From Pyxidicoccus sp. MSG2 (GTDB lineage: Bacteria > Myxococcota > Myxococcia > Myxococcales > Myxococcaceae), in NCBI RefSeq assembly GCF_026626705.1, contig NZ_JAPNKC010000001.1, positions 11,967,001 through 12,031,000 on the forward strand: DNA of 64,000 nt, given 5' to 3'. Under the pieces are notes generated by a model. It was not told the origin of the DNA, searched no databases, and worked only from the letters and a program-made list of their open reading frames with translations. Position 1 is the stretch's first letter. Every line of letters begins with the position of its first letter. This document shows positions 42,514 through 51,108 of this stretch, in pieces. Position numbers and translations under genes: made by a program.

Positions 42514-43257
42514 TCAGCGTCGCGTATTGAACTGCATCCGACGGCCGCCACCCATGGGGGGCATCATCGGAGGGGCCTCGAGCCCGAACTGCCACCACAT
42601 GGGCTCATAGGGCTTCATCTTCAGGCGCTTGTCGTTCTGCAGCTGCGCGAGGCTCCCCTTGAGCTTCTCGTCCTTGGGGTTCTCCTCCACGCCGCGCGCG
42701 AGCACGCGGAGCGCGTCGTCCTTCTCCTTGTTCTGCAGGAGGCACCAGGCGTACACGGCCCAGACGATGGACTCCTTCTTGCCGCTCTTCACGGCGGCCT
42801 CGAAGGAGGCCTTCATCGCCGGGAAGTCCTTGCGCTGGTAGTACAGGGCGCCCTGCATGGCCTTGGCCATGTAGTTGCGCGCGCTGGCCTTGTCGAAGTG
42901 CGCCTTGGCCCCGTCCAGGTCCTTCACCATGTACTTCAGCATGCCGATCTGGGCGTGGATCTCCGGGCCGACGAGGAACTGCCACTTGTCGTAGACGAGC
43001 CCCTGCTCGAGCGTCTTCACCGCCCGGTCCACCCGCCCCTGTGCATCCTTCTGGCTGGTGGGCTGCGACTGGAGGTCCTGTTGGACCACCGTCATCAGGG
43101 CCTGGATTCGGCCGGCCACCCGGCGGGCGAGCAGGACGAAGGTGCCGATGAGGGCGATGATCCCGGGAACGAGGCCGGCCCAGAGGGAGAAGCCCGCGAG
43201 CTTCACCAGGAGCGCGACGACAATCCCCACGGCGAGGGAAATGAGAAGGTTGTACAT
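42514..43257 (-). CDS. Membrane protein with TPR-like repeats
   Basis: A 247-residue protein. Two hydrophobic segments near the N-terminus (about 3-22 and 24-43) anchor it in the inner membrane. The rest is helical with repeated 34-residue-like units (HAQIGMLKYMVKDLDGAKAHF, AMQGALYYQRKDFPAMKASF, AVYAWCLLQNKEKDDALRVL), a TPR-like scaffold for protein contact. A Met/Pro/Gly-rich C-terminus follows. I do not recognise a specific family. Confidence 0.75.
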   Translation of the reverse strand: MYNLLISLAVGIVVALLVKLAGFSLWAGLVPGIIALIGTFVLLARRVAGRIQALMTVVQQDLQSQPTSQKDAQGRVDRAVKTLEQGLVYDKWQFLVGPEIHAQIGMLKYMVKDLDGAKAHFDKASARNYMAKAMQGALYYQRKDFPAMKASFEAAVKSGKKESIVWAVYAWCLLQNKEKDDALRVLARGVEENPKDEKLKGSLAQLQNDKRLKMKPYEPMWWQFGLEAPPMMPPMGGGRRMQFNTRR

Positions 43258-43353
43258 GCGGGGCCCCTCTTAGCGATGTGCGTGCGGCACCGCAATCTTC
43301 GGATGCACAAGGACGCGGGTCGCGGTATACGTCTGGTCGTTCCTGCAACAAGC

Positions 43354-43439
43354 GGCCCTCTGTCGAAATTGGTAGACGAGGCGGACTCAAAATCCGCTGC
43401 GGCTGACCCCGCGTCCCGGTTCGAGTCCGGGGAGGGCCA
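43354..43439 (+). tRNA. tRNA-Leu (anticodon CAA)
   Basis: A complete 86-base cloverleaf. The acceptor GGCCCTC pairs with GAGGGCC, discriminator A at 43439. The anticodon stem GCGGA/TCCGC holds the loop CTCAAAA with anticodon CAA at 43388-43390, read as Leu (UUG). The T-arm CCCGG-TTCGAGT-CCGGG is perfect, and a long variable arm of the Leu type is present. The 3' CCA is not encoded. It stands alone before the receiver gene. Confidence 0.97.
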
Positions 43440-43535
43440 TAATCCGAAAGGGCGGACCGGCGGGGGTGACCATGCCGGCCCGGCCCGGGTCCGAGTAGGA
43501 CCGGCAGCTGTCAGGCCTGGCGGAGGCTCCCCGCA

Positions 43536-44204
43536 ATGAAGGTGCTGCTGGTCGAGGACGACGCGAGCCTCCGGGAAGGCATGGGCGAGATCATCGCCGA
43601 GCTGGCCGAGGTGCGTGAGGTCGGGACCGAGACCGAGGCGCTGGAGGCGCTGCGCGCGGAGCGGTTCGACCTGGTCATCACCGACCTGCGCATCGCCGGC
43701 CACGAGCAGGGCGGGCGGACGGTGCTGGAGGCCGCCCGGCGCGGTCAGCAGGCGGTGGCCATCGTCAGCGCCGCCGCTCCCGACGAGGTCTCCCGGACGC
43801 TGCGTCCCCACCAGCCGGACGCGGTGCTGGTGAAGCCCTTCCAACTGGACGACATCGTCACCCTGGTGGAGCGCTTCCTCGCCCTGCGGCGCCAGGCGGA
43901 GCAGGTGGCCACCGCCGGGGCTCCTGCTTCGGAAGGCGCCTGGACGGAAGCCGGGCCCGGGGTCCGCACGGCGGCGACGGGCCCGGAGGCGGACGCGGCC
44001 TGGATGCGCGTGGCGGCCGGCGGCGCCTTCACCTGGCGACCGGGCGCGAAGGGCAGCGAGGGCGTGCTGCTCGTGGAGGGGGACCTGGAGGTGGCTGGCG
44101 AGCGGCACACCGCGCCCCGGTACTTCTTCGTGGGGGCCAGTCAGGCGCCCGAGGTCCACTCCCGCGAGGGGTGCCTCGCCATCACCCTGGCGCTGAAAGG
44201 TTAG
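43536..44204 (+). CDS. Receiver domain fused to a cupin-like C-terminus
   Basis: A 222-residue protein. The receiver (about 1-120) has VEDDA, an Asp in LVITDLRIAG (near residue 49) and Lys in LVKPFQLDD. The C-terminal about 90 residues (GAFTWRPGAKGSEGVLLVEGDLEV) look like a small beta-barrel of the cupin/ChrR type, which senses metals or small molecules in other proteins. I see no DNA-binding domain, so output may be ligand- or protein-binding. The combination of receiver and cupin is unusual. The fold of the second half is inferred from a short motif. Confidence 0.7.
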   Translation: MKVLLVEDDASLREGMGEIIAELAEVREVGTETEALEALRAERFDLVITDLRIAGHEQGGRTVLEAARRGQQAVAIVSAAAPDEVSRTLRPHQPDAVLVKPFQLDDIVTLVERFLALRRQAEQVATAGAPASEGAWTEAGPGVRTAATGPEADAAWMRVAAGGAFTWRPGAKGSEGVLLVEGDLEVAGERHTAPRYFFVGASQAPEVHSREGCLAITLALKG

Positions 44205-44216
44205 AGGCGCTCCTTC

Positions 44217-45593
44217 GTGGATTCCGTGTGGCCTTCGACACCGCTGGACGCGGCCCGCCTCGGGCGTCCGTCGCGCAGCGCCGCCACCGCGGCCATCCAG
44301 GCGCACATCAAGGTGCTCCGGGGCGAGCCGCTGAAGGCCGCGCTCGCGGAGGCCCTGCGCGAAGCGGATGGCCTCGGTGGGCAGGAGCGGCGCTTCACGG
44401 CCTTCGCCGTGCGCGAGTTGTCCCGGCACCAGCGGCTCTTGGACCTGGCGGCGCGCCTGCTCGGCCACAGCATGGGCAAGGTGGGGCTGACGGAGGACCA
44501 GGCGGTGGTGCGCTACGCCCTCTGGCGGCGCATCTTCTGCGGCGAGGGCTGGAAGCGCATCGGCCCCGAGGTGCGGCTGCCCGGCCCCGTGCGCCCCCGC
44601 ACCATCAAGGACGACCTGCTCCAGGAAGTGGTCGAGTCCCCGCTGCCGGAAGCTCCGCTGCCGGACTCATCGGCGGAGTGGCTGGCGGTGCGTTACTCGT
44701 TCCCCACCTGGTTCGTGGTGCGACTGGCGGAGGTGTACCCGGCGGACGTGCTGGAGGGGCTGCTGTCCTCGCTGGACGAGGAGCCCGCGCTGCACTTCCG
44801 CGTGCGGCCTCCCGGCACGCGCGACGCGGTGCTGGCGGCGCTGGCGGAGGAGGGCGTCGTCGCGGAGCCCGTGGCGGCGGCCCCGGACGCGGTGCGCGTG
44901 GTGGACGCCAGCCACCGCATCTTCGAGACGAAGGTGATGAAGACCGGGAAGCTCCAGGTCCAGGACGTGGGCAGCCAGCTCATCTCCGAACTGTGCCGGC
45001 CCGTGGGCGGCTCGCTGGCGGGACTCACCGTCGCGGACGTGTGCGCGGGGGCGGGCGGTAAGACGCTGGCGCTGGCGGACTTCGTGGGCCCTTCTGGCCG
45101 CGTGCTGGCGGGAGACCGCTCGCGGCGCCGGCTGGCCGAGGCGCGCGAGCGGGTGAGCCGACTCTCGCTGCGCCAGGTCGCCTTCCCGCACCCCCTGCCG
45201 CTGTCGGACGCGGACGTGTTGCTCATCGACGCGCCGTGCAGCGGCACGGGCTCGCTGGCGCGCGAGCCGGACCAGAAGTGGAAGCTCACCGCGGCGGAGA
45301 TCTCCAAGTACCAGACCACCCAGTCCGGCCTCCTGGATGAAATCGCCGCGCAGGCGAAGCCCGGGGCGCTCATCGTCTACGCCACCTGCTCGGTGATGCC
45401 GGAGGAGGACGAGTCGGTGGTGGAGGCCTTCCTGGCGAAGCACCCGGACTTCACGCTGGAGCCGGTGGGAGACGTGCTGGGAGCGGAACGGGCGGCGCTG
45501 GCGGCCCAGGGGCCGTACCTCAAGGCGCTGCCCCCGCGCGTGCCCGGAGGCGGCTTCTTCGCGGCGCGCCTTCGCAAGGCGGCGCGCAGTTGA
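44217..45593 (+). CDS. rsmB: RsmB-like rRNA (cytosine-C5) methyltransferase
   Basis: A 458-residue protein. The N-terminal third is the NusB-like/RsmB-type extra domain. The SAM-binding motif is VADVCAGAGGKTLALA near residue 280. The two Cys motifs of the RsmB/NOL1/NOP2 family are both present: DAPCSGTGSLAREPD and YATCSVMPEEDE. The second Cys is the nucleophile, the first aids release. RsmB methylates C967 of 16S rRNA. The GTG start is not strongly supported by a ribosome site; the internal GTG nearby is an alternative. Confidence 0.9.
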   Translation: MDSVWPSTPLDAARLGRPSRSAATAAIQAHIKVLRGEPLKAALAEALREADGLGGQERRFTAFAVRELSRHQRLLDLAARLLGHSMGKVGLTEDQAVVRYALWRRIFCGEGWKRIGPEVRLPGPVRPRTIKDDLLQEVVESPLPEAPLPDSSAEWLAVRYSFPTWFVVRLAEVYPADVLEGLLSSLDEEPALHFRVRPPGTRDAVLAALAEEGVVAEPVAAAPDAVRVVDASHRIFETKVMKTGKLQVQDVGSQLISELCRPVGGSLAGLTVADVCAGAGGKTLALADFVGPSGRVLAGDRSRRRLAEARERVSRLSLRQVAFPHPLPLSDADVLLIDAPCSGTGSLAREPDQKWKLTAAEISKYQTTQSGLLDEIAAQAKPGALIVYATCSVMPEEDESVVEAFLAKHPDFTLEPVGDVLGAERAALAAQGPYLKALPPRVPGGGFFAARLRKAARS

Positions 45594-45647
45594 CAGCCCG
45601 CGAGCCCACACGCTACGCAACTGTTGGAATTCTCAAGGGGTGACCAC

Positions 45648-46049
45648 GTGGCGGCCGACCCGAAGCAGTCCGAGGTGGTGAAGCAGATCAACGAGGCGTT
45701 CCAGGCGGCCCAGGCCCGGCTGGCCCAGCTTCGCGAAGCGGTGGAGCGCAACACGGACCTGGCTCGCGCCAACGCGAAGACCACCGTGCTGAAGGATCAG
45801 AAGGAGCGCGCGCTGAAGGAGCTGGGCGAGGTCGTCTGGCGCCAGGTGCAGAAGGGCAGGCTGGAGCTGCCCGCCGGCTTCGCGTCCGTCCTCAAGGCCG
45901 TGGAAGCCGCCGAGCAGGCGGCCGAGGCCCACACCCGCGAGTTGACCGACATCCTCCGGGAAGGAGATGAAGTCGCTGAGCGGTTGAAGGGTGGAAAAAA
46001 CGCCACGAAGCCACAAACAATTGTGGCCAACGGCGGGAAGAAGCGGTAG
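45648..46049 (+). CDS. Small helical coiled-coil protein of unknown function
   Basis: A 133-residue protein rich in Ala, Glu, Lys and Gln with heptad-like helices (AQARLAQLREAVERNTDLAR, EAAEQAAEAHTRELTDIL) and a basic tail (GGKNATKPQ ... GGKKR). The GTG at 45648 has AAGGGG seven bases upstream; a TTG at 45624 is a longer alternative. It is probably a cytoplasmic structural or nucleoid-linked protein, but I do not recognise it. Confidence 0.6.
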   Translation: MAADPKQSEVVKQINEAFQAAQARLAQLREAVERNTDLARANAKTTVLKDQKERALKELGEVVWRQVQKGRLELPAGFASVLKAVEAAEQAAEAHTRELTDILREGDEVAERLKGGKNATKPQTIVANGGKKR

Positions 46050-46105
46050 AAGGCACCCACTTTCGACGTCGGGCCGCTTCCCACAGCGGCCCAGCAGCAA
46101 AAGAC

Positions 46106-46178
<73 letters not shown>

Positions 46179-46188
46179 CTCTGAAATG

Positions 46189-46228
46189 AAAAGGCCCGCC
46201 CGGGAAACCAGGCGGGCCTTTTTGTTTT
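46189..46228 (+). terminator. Rho-independent terminator after tRNA-Ala
   Basis: AAGGCCCGCC (46191-46200) and GGCGGGCCTT (46211-46220) pair perfectly over 10 bp with a 10-base loop, followed by TTTGTTTT. A clear intrinsic terminator for the tRNA. Confidence 0.9.
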
Positions 46229-46297
46229 CCGGCGCAACACCGTGGCTCGCTATCGGGCTCGTGCGCGTCGTGGCACCCCGGCTGGGGCCGAATGAGA

Positions 46298-46328
46298 AAG
46301 GCCCGCCAGGGGAGACCTGACGGGCCTT
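46298..46328 (-). terminator. Terminator-like hairpin after the aldolase gene
   Basis: AAGGCCCGCCAGG (46298-46310) pairs with CCTGACGGGCCTT (46316-46328) with one mismatch and a 5-base loop. It lies 33 bases beyond the aldolase stop and shares its GGCCCGCC core with the tRNA terminator 100 bases away. The T-run on the minus strand is poor. Confidence 0.6.
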
Positions 46329-46360
46329 CGGACCTCCAGCGCGGTGAGCCCGCGTGAGGC

Positions 46361-47284
46361 CTACGCCTTGCCGGCGAAGATGTTCATCACGTCCTTGAGC
46401 AGCTTCACGGACTCGCCGTGCGGACGCTGGAAGGCGTTGCGGCCCATGATGGAGCCGAAGCCGCCGCCCGCGTTGATCTGCTTGATCTCCTCCAGCAGGG
46501 CCGGGGTGTCCTTGGCCTCGCCGCCCGAGAAGATGACGATGCGCTTGCCGTTGAACGCGGAGCGCACCACCTCGCGCACGCGGTCGGCCATCGTCTTGGT
46601 GGAGATGCCGGCCTTCTCGAAGGCCTTCTTCGCCTCGGGCTGCTCGAGGTGGTCCTGCGGCGGCTTCACCTTGATGATGTGCGCGCCGAGCTGGGCGCTG
46701 ATCTGCGCCGCGTATGCAATCACGTCGATGCCCGTCTCACCCTCCTTGGACATGTTGCCGCGGGGGTAGGCCCAGACGACGGTGGGCAGGCCGTAGGACT
46801 TGCCCTCGGCGATGATCTCGCGGAGCGCCTCGTACTGCTCGTTGCGTGCGCCGGAGCCCGGATAGATCGTGTAGCCCACCGCGACGCAGCCCAGACGGAC
46901 GGCGTCCTTCACCGAGGCCGTCACCGCGGACATCGGGTTGGGGACCTTGGCCAGCGAGTCGGAGTTGTTGAGCTTGAGGAGGAGGGGAATCTCGCCCGCG
47001 AACTTGCCGGCGATGGCCTCCAGGAAGCCCAGCGGCGCCGCGTACGCGTTGCAGCCCGAGTCGATGGCGAGCTGCGCGTGGTACTCGGGGTCATAGCCGG
47101 CGGGGTTCGGACCGAACGAGCGCGCGGGACCGTGCTCGAAGCCCTGATCCACCGGGAGGATGACGAACTTGCCCGTCCCGGCGAGCGTGCCGGTGTTCAT
47201 GAGGCGGGCCAGGTTGGTCAACGTGCCGGGGCTGTCGGACGTGTACCAGGACAGGATCTGCTTGACGCGATCGGTATAGGCCAT
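46361..47284 (-). CDS. fbaB: Class I fructose-bisphosphate aldolase, DhnA/FbaB family
   Basis: A 307-residue protein of the archaeal-type class I aldolase family, which uses a Schiff-base Lys rather than a metal. The candidate Lys lies in HIIKVKPPQ near residue 190. Other family segments are LPVDQGFEHGP, VGYTIYPGS and VVWAYPRGN, and the phosphate-binding FSGGEAKD. It interconverts fructose 1,6-bisphosphate and two triose phosphates, often for gluconeogenesis. The start has GAGG about ten bases upstream. The divergent gap to the tolC-like gene is about 290 bases. Confidence 0.92.
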   Translation of the reverse strand: MAYTDRVKQILSWYTSDSPGTLTNLARLMNTGTLAGTGKFVILPVDQGFEHGPARSFGPNPAGYDPEYHAQLAIDSGCNAYAAPLGFLEAIAGKFAGEIPLLLKLNNSDSLAKVPNPMSAVTASVKDAVRLGCVAVGYTIYPGSGARNEQYEALREIIAEGKSYGLPTVVWAYPRGNMSKEGETGIDVIAYAAQISAQLGAHIIKVKPPQDHLEQPEAKKAFEKAGISTKTMADRVREVVRSAFNGKRIVIFSGGEAKDTPALLEEIKQINAGGGFGSIMGRNAFQRPHGESVKLLKDVMNIFAGKA

Positions 47285-47574
47285 GTGTGGGGGTCCTCGG
47301 TATGCGGGCCCTTCGGCCCGACTCGGGAACGGTCGCAATCTGCTGCATACGTCACGTCCAACCAACTCATTTTCTCGCCCGAGTGTCAGCGGCGCTACGC
47401 GAGCCCGCGGATTCGCCCCCCGGCAGGACGGCCACCGCGCCGCCAGGGCAGGGCTTCCGAGGGGCGCCGGACGGTGGAAATGGGACGAACATGGTCGGTG
47501 ACGGCGCCTCGTGGAACGAAGATGCTGCGCCGTCGCGGGTAACTCGGATATGGGGCCCGCACGAGGCGGGAGCA

Positions 47575-49350
47575 ATGCGCAGACACCTGGATCGAGGCGT
47601 GACAGTGGCGCTGGTGCTGGCGGCCGGACTCTCGGCGGCACAGCTCACCCCCGGGCAGACGGGACCGGGAGGCAGTCCGTCTTCCACCCCCGGCACGGGC
47701 ACGACCTCGACTCCTGGCACCTCCGGGACGGGGACCTCCGGGACGGGCACCTCTGGGACGACGACTCCCGGGACGACTCCTGGAACGGGTACCTCCGCCA
47801 CGCCCTCGCCGGGCTCGGAGACCACGGGCGGCAACATTCCCTCGCCCAGGACGAGCACCGGGACTCCCAACCTGCCACCCGGACCTCCCACGATTGCCCC
47901 GAACACGGTGGACTCTCCGACGGCCATCCCTTCGGGCACGAAGACCGTGTCACCCGCGCCGGTGCGTGAGCCCGGGCAGGAGGCGCAGCAGGCCACCGAG
48001 GCCGTGAGCGAGGCTCCCGACTCGCAAGGGGCCGCCGCCGGTCGGGCGCCGCTGACGCTGGCGCAGTTGGTGGAGAAGGCGCGGGCCACGGACTCGCGGG
48101 TGGAGGAGGCCACCGCGGAGCTGCGCAAGTTCCAGGCGCTCTACCAGCAGGCGAAGTGGGCCTGGTTCCCCAAGTTCGAGATCACCCTGGGCGTGGGTGG
48201 CCCCGTGCCCGAGGCCCGCAATGATGGCCTGGGCGGACCGCCCACCACCGAGGCATCCTTCGAAGGCGACCTCAACTTCGGTCGCGTGGGCTTGACGGCC
48301 TTCTCCACGGGCAACGCGGTGCTGCCGATCTTCACCTTCGGCAAGCTGGGCGCGCTGCAGAAGGCGGGCTCCCAGGGGCCCGTGGTGGGCGAGGCGCTGC
48401 GCGAGCGCGCCCGCGACGAGGCGGGCTTCCAGGCCGCGCAGGCGTACTTCGGCTACCAGCTCGCGCGCTCCGGCCTGCAGCAGATTGATGACGTGTCGAA
48501 GCGGCTGGAGGACGCCGCCGAGCGCATCGACGCGCTGCTGAAGGAGGAGTCGTCGCAGGTGTCCCAGGTGGACACGTACAAGGTCCGCTTCTTCCGGCAG
48601 CTCGTGGAGGCGCGCAAGGCGGAGGCGCGGCAGGGCCGCGAGCTCGCGCTGGCCGCCATCCGCCTGCTGGCCAATGCGCCCGAAGGCGCGCCGGTGGCGG
48701 TGGTGGAAGAGGACCTCGCGCTCGACGAGGCAGTGGAGCCGCCCTCGCTGGAGCGCGCGCTCCAGCTCGCCGAGCAGTACCGTCCGGAAATCACCGCCAT
48801 CGCCGCGGGCATCATCGCGCGCGAGTCGGAGGTCTTCATCCGCGAGCGCAGCTACTTCCCGGACCTGGGGCTCGCGGGCTTCTACGACGTCCGCTTCACC
48901 ACCAGCGCCACGCGCCAGCGCAACCCCTTCGCGTATGACGCGTACAACGAGCGCACCGTGGGACTGGGCCTGGTGATGCGCGGCACCTTCGACATCCCCA
49001 TCAAGGACGCGCAGCTCGAGCAGGCGAAAGCGGAGCTGGACAAGCTGCGCGCCCAGGAGAAGCAGATCCACGCCGGCATCCGCCTCGAGGTGACGAAGGT
49101 GCACGGCGAGTTGGTGGCCGCCTGGGCCCGCGCGAAGGCCTTCGGCGATGCGGAGAAGAGCGCCCGCCGCTGGGTGACGGCCGCCTTCGCCGCGTTCGAC
49201 CTGGGCACGGGTGAGACGCGGGACCTGGTGGATGCATTCACCGCCTACGCCCAGGCCTCCGGCGACAAGTCGAAGAGCTGGCATGACGTCCGGCTCGGCA
49301 TGGCCGCCCTGAACCGCGTCACCGGGACACCGCCCGCACCGGGTGAATAA
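47575..49350 (+). CDS. TolC-family outer membrane efflux protein
   Basis: A 591-residue protein starting at an ATG behind GAGG. A signal peptide (about 1-22) is followed by a low-complexity Gly/Thr/Ser/Pro linker (about 23-130) with repeated GTSGT-type units. The rest (about 150-590) has the TolC pattern of two helical hairpins (ARATDSRVEEATAELRKFQAL; EARKAEARQGRELALAAIRLL). It would form an outer-membrane channel with a periplasmic tunnel. The long linker is unlike ordinary TolC. The gene is followed after 55 bases by a mlaC-like gene, an uncommon pair. Confidence 0.85.
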   Translation: MRRHLDRGVTVALVLAAGLSAAQLTPGQTGPGGSPSSTPGTGTTSTPGTSGTGTSGTGTSGTTTPGTTPGTGTSATPSPGSETTGGNIPSPRTSTGTPNLPPGPPTIAPNTVDSPTAIPSGTKTVSPAPVREPGQEAQQATEAVSEAPDSQGAAAGRAPLTLAQLVEKARATDSRVEEATAELRKFQALYQQAKWAWFPKFEITLGVGGPVPEARNDGLGGPPTTEASFEGDLNFGRVGLTAFSTGNAVLPIFTFGKLGALQKAGSQGPVVGEALRERARDEAGFQAAQAYFGYQLARSGLQQIDDVSKRLEDAAERIDALLKEESSQVSQVDTYKVRFFRQLVEARKAEARQGRELALAAIRLLANAPEGAPVAVVEEDLALDEAVEPPSLERALQLAEQYRPEITAIAAGIIARESEVFIRERSYFPDLGLAGFYDVRFTTSATRQRNPFAYDAYNERTVGLGLVMRGTFDIPIKDAQLEQAKAELDKLRAQEKQIHAGIRLEVTKVHGELVAAWARAKAFGDAEKSARRWVTAAFAAFDLGTGETRDLVDAFTAYAQASGDKSKSWHDVRLGMAALNRVTGTPPAPGE

Positions 49351-49405
49351 CCCGGCCCGTGCAGCTGTCCTTTCTAGCGTCCTCCACCACGGAGCCGAAA
49401 AACAC

Positions 49406-50002
49406 ATGATTGCATCCCTGCTCGCCGCCACCCTGCTTGCCGCCGCGCCTGCCGGCCCGCTCTCGGTCGTCAAATCCGGGAATGCAGACGTGCAGAAGGC
49501 CGCCAACGCGCCTGGCGCCACCGTCGACTCGCTCGCCACCGTCGTCGAGAAGTTCGTCGACTTCGAGGAGCTGGCGAAGCGTGCGCTGGGCGACAAGACG
49601 TGGACGTCGCTCACGCCCCCGCAGCGCAAGGAGTTCACCGAGACGATGACGGGCCTCCTGCGCGCCTCCTACGCCCAGAAGGCCATTGGCCAGGCCAAGG
49701 CGGAGGTGAAGTACGTGAAGGAGGATGTCCAGGGCAACGAGGGGACGGTCCACACCATCCTCACGCTGAAGAAGGACAACATCCCCATCGAGTACCGGCT
49801 CTACCGCCCCGACGCGAAGAAGGAGTGGCGCATCTACGACGTCATCACCGACGAGGTGTCGCTCGTGGACACGTACAAGGGCCAGTTCCGCAAGCTGCTC
49901 ACCGACAAGGGCTTCGACGGCCTGCTCACCACCCTGAAGAGCAAGCGGGCGCAGTTGGAGAAGGAGAACGCCGGCAAGTCCGCCAAGGGCGGCGCGAACT
50001 AG
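49406..50002 (+). CDS. mlaC: MlaC/Ttg2D-family periplasmic phospholipid-binding protein
   Basis: A 198-residue protein with a short signal sequence (MIASLLAATLLAAAPA). The family's segments are FVDFEELAKRALG, WTSLTPPQRKEF and WRIYDVITDEVSLVDTYKGQFRKLL. MlaC carries phospholipids between the outer-membrane MlaA and the inner-membrane MlaFED. Here it is next to a TolC-like channel rather than to mlaEFD, which are at 23605-26849. It may serve the same pathway or a variant using the TolC-type protein. Confidence 0.88.
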   Translation: MIASLLAATLLAAAPAGPLSVVKSGNADVQKAANAPGATVDSLATVVEKFVDFEELAKRALGDKTWTSLTPPQRKEFTETMTGLLRASYAQKAIGQAKAEVKYVKEDVQGNEGTVHTILTLKKDNIPIEYRLYRPDAKKEWRIYDVITDEVSLVDTYKGQFRKLLTDKGFDGLLTTLKSKRAQLEKENAGKSAKGGAN

Positions 50003-50029
50003 CCCGCGAGTCGAAGGGGAAGCAAGCCG

Positions 50030-50064
50030 AGGCCGGGTGTCCCTCCCAGGAGGGGCCCCGGCCT
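50030..50064. terminator. Convergent hairpin after mlaC and the ceramide operon
   Basis: AGGCCGGG (50030-50037) and CCCGGCCT (50057-50064) pair perfectly, enclosing an inner CCCTCC/GGAGGG pair. It lies between the mlaC stop and the leftward epimerase stop (50088), and may end both transcripts. T-tracts are absent. Confidence 0.55.
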
Positions 50065-50087
50065 TCGTTCGTTCAGCGGTGGGGCTT

Positions 50088-51089
50088 TTAGAGCCCGCTG
50101 GCCAGCTGGTACGTGGCCAGGGTGCCCGCCATGCCCTGTGCCAGGGGGATGCTGGGCGCGAAGCCCAGCTCGCTGCGCGCGCGCTCGGTGGTGCACGTCC
50201 ACGCGGGGCACGTCATCTCCCGGACCTTGTCCCGGTTGAGGATGGGCACGGTGCCCTTCAGCCGGGCCATGAGCTCCGAGCCCAGGCCAATCAGGTAGCC
50301 GATGACGTCCGGCACCGGCACCACCGTGGGCCGGCCACGCCCCAGGGCCCCGGCCAGCGCCCCGCAGACGTCCTCCCACGTGTACTCGCGGCCGTCGGAC
50401 ACGGTGTAGACACCACGCGCCAGGTCGTCCCTGGCCATCGTGGGGCCACGCTCGGCGGCCGCCAGCAGCGCGGTGCACAGGTCATCCACGTGGATGAGCG
50501 AGTAGCGCTTGGGCCCGAAGCCGCTCTTGATGGCCAGGCCCTTGCGCGCCATGGGCAACATGGAGGGGATGAACTCGGTGTCGCCCGGCCCGTAGACAAT
50601 CGGCGGCCGGACGATGACACAGGGCACGCGGTCCACGTACTCGCGTACCGCCTCCTCGCCGCCCAGCTTGCTGCGGCCGTAGATGGAGACGGGCGCCGGA
50701 GCGTCCTCCTCGCGCCGCGGGCGGTCCGGGGTGGACGGGCCGGCGGCGGCCAGGGACGAGCAGTAGACGAGCCGGGGAGGGCGGGGCAGGGCGGCCATGG
50801 CCTCCACCACGCGGCGGGTGCCGTTGGCGTTGCCCTCGAAGTAGCTGGCGGGCGCACGGGCCTTGGTGACGCCCGCGAGGTGCAGCACGCAGTCGACGTC
50901 GCGCACCGCCTCCACGAGGCCCTCGCCCGTGGTCAGGTCGCCCATGGCGAAGCGGGCGCCCATGGCCTCCAGGGGGCCTCGCTTCGAGCTGGGCCGCACC
51001 AGCGCGGTGAGGGTGTCCCCCCGCTCGATGATGCGGCGCGCGAGCCGCTGGCCGATGAAGCCGGTGCCACCGGTGAGCAGGAAGTGCAA
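50088..51089 (-). CDS. NAD-dependent epimerase/dehydratase, CerR-like ceramide reductase candidate
   Basis: A 333-residue short-chain dehydrogenase of the extended type. The TTG start at 51089 has GGAG seven bases upstream; no ATG is available at a suitable place. The cofactor motif is LLTGGTGFIGQRLA, and the catalytic YGRSK gives the Tyr and Lys. Alone it could reduce or epimerise many substrates. Its position as third gene after a serine palmitoyltransferase and a GNAT-like gene matches the known bacterial ceramide route, where an epimerase-like reductase (CerR) acts on the keto intermediate. The specific function is inferred from that context. Confidence 0.75.
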   Translation of the reverse strand: MHFLLTGGTGFIGQRLARRIIERGDTLTALVRPSSKRGPLEAMGARFAMGDLTTGEGLVEAVRDVDCVLHLAGVTKARAPASYFEGNANGTRRVVEAMAALPRPPRLVYCSSLAAAGPSTPDRPRREEDAPAPVSIYGRSKLGGEEAVREYVDRVPCVIVRPPIVYGPGDTEFIPSMLPMARKGLAIKSGFGPKRYSLIHVDDLCTALLAAAERGPTMARDDLARGVYTVSDGREYTWEDVCGALAGALGRGRPTVVPVPDVIGYLIGLGSELMARLKGTVPILNRDKVREMTCPAWTCTTERARSELGFAPSIPLAQGMAGTLATYQLASGL

Positions 51090-51108
51090 GGCGGGACTCC
51101 GTGAGGGA

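Noticed and set aside
47575-47990. Gly/Thr/Ser-rich repeats as a tandem repeat locus
   Set aside because: These are inside the TolC-like gene and encode a linker; the DNA copies are degenerate, not a regular array.
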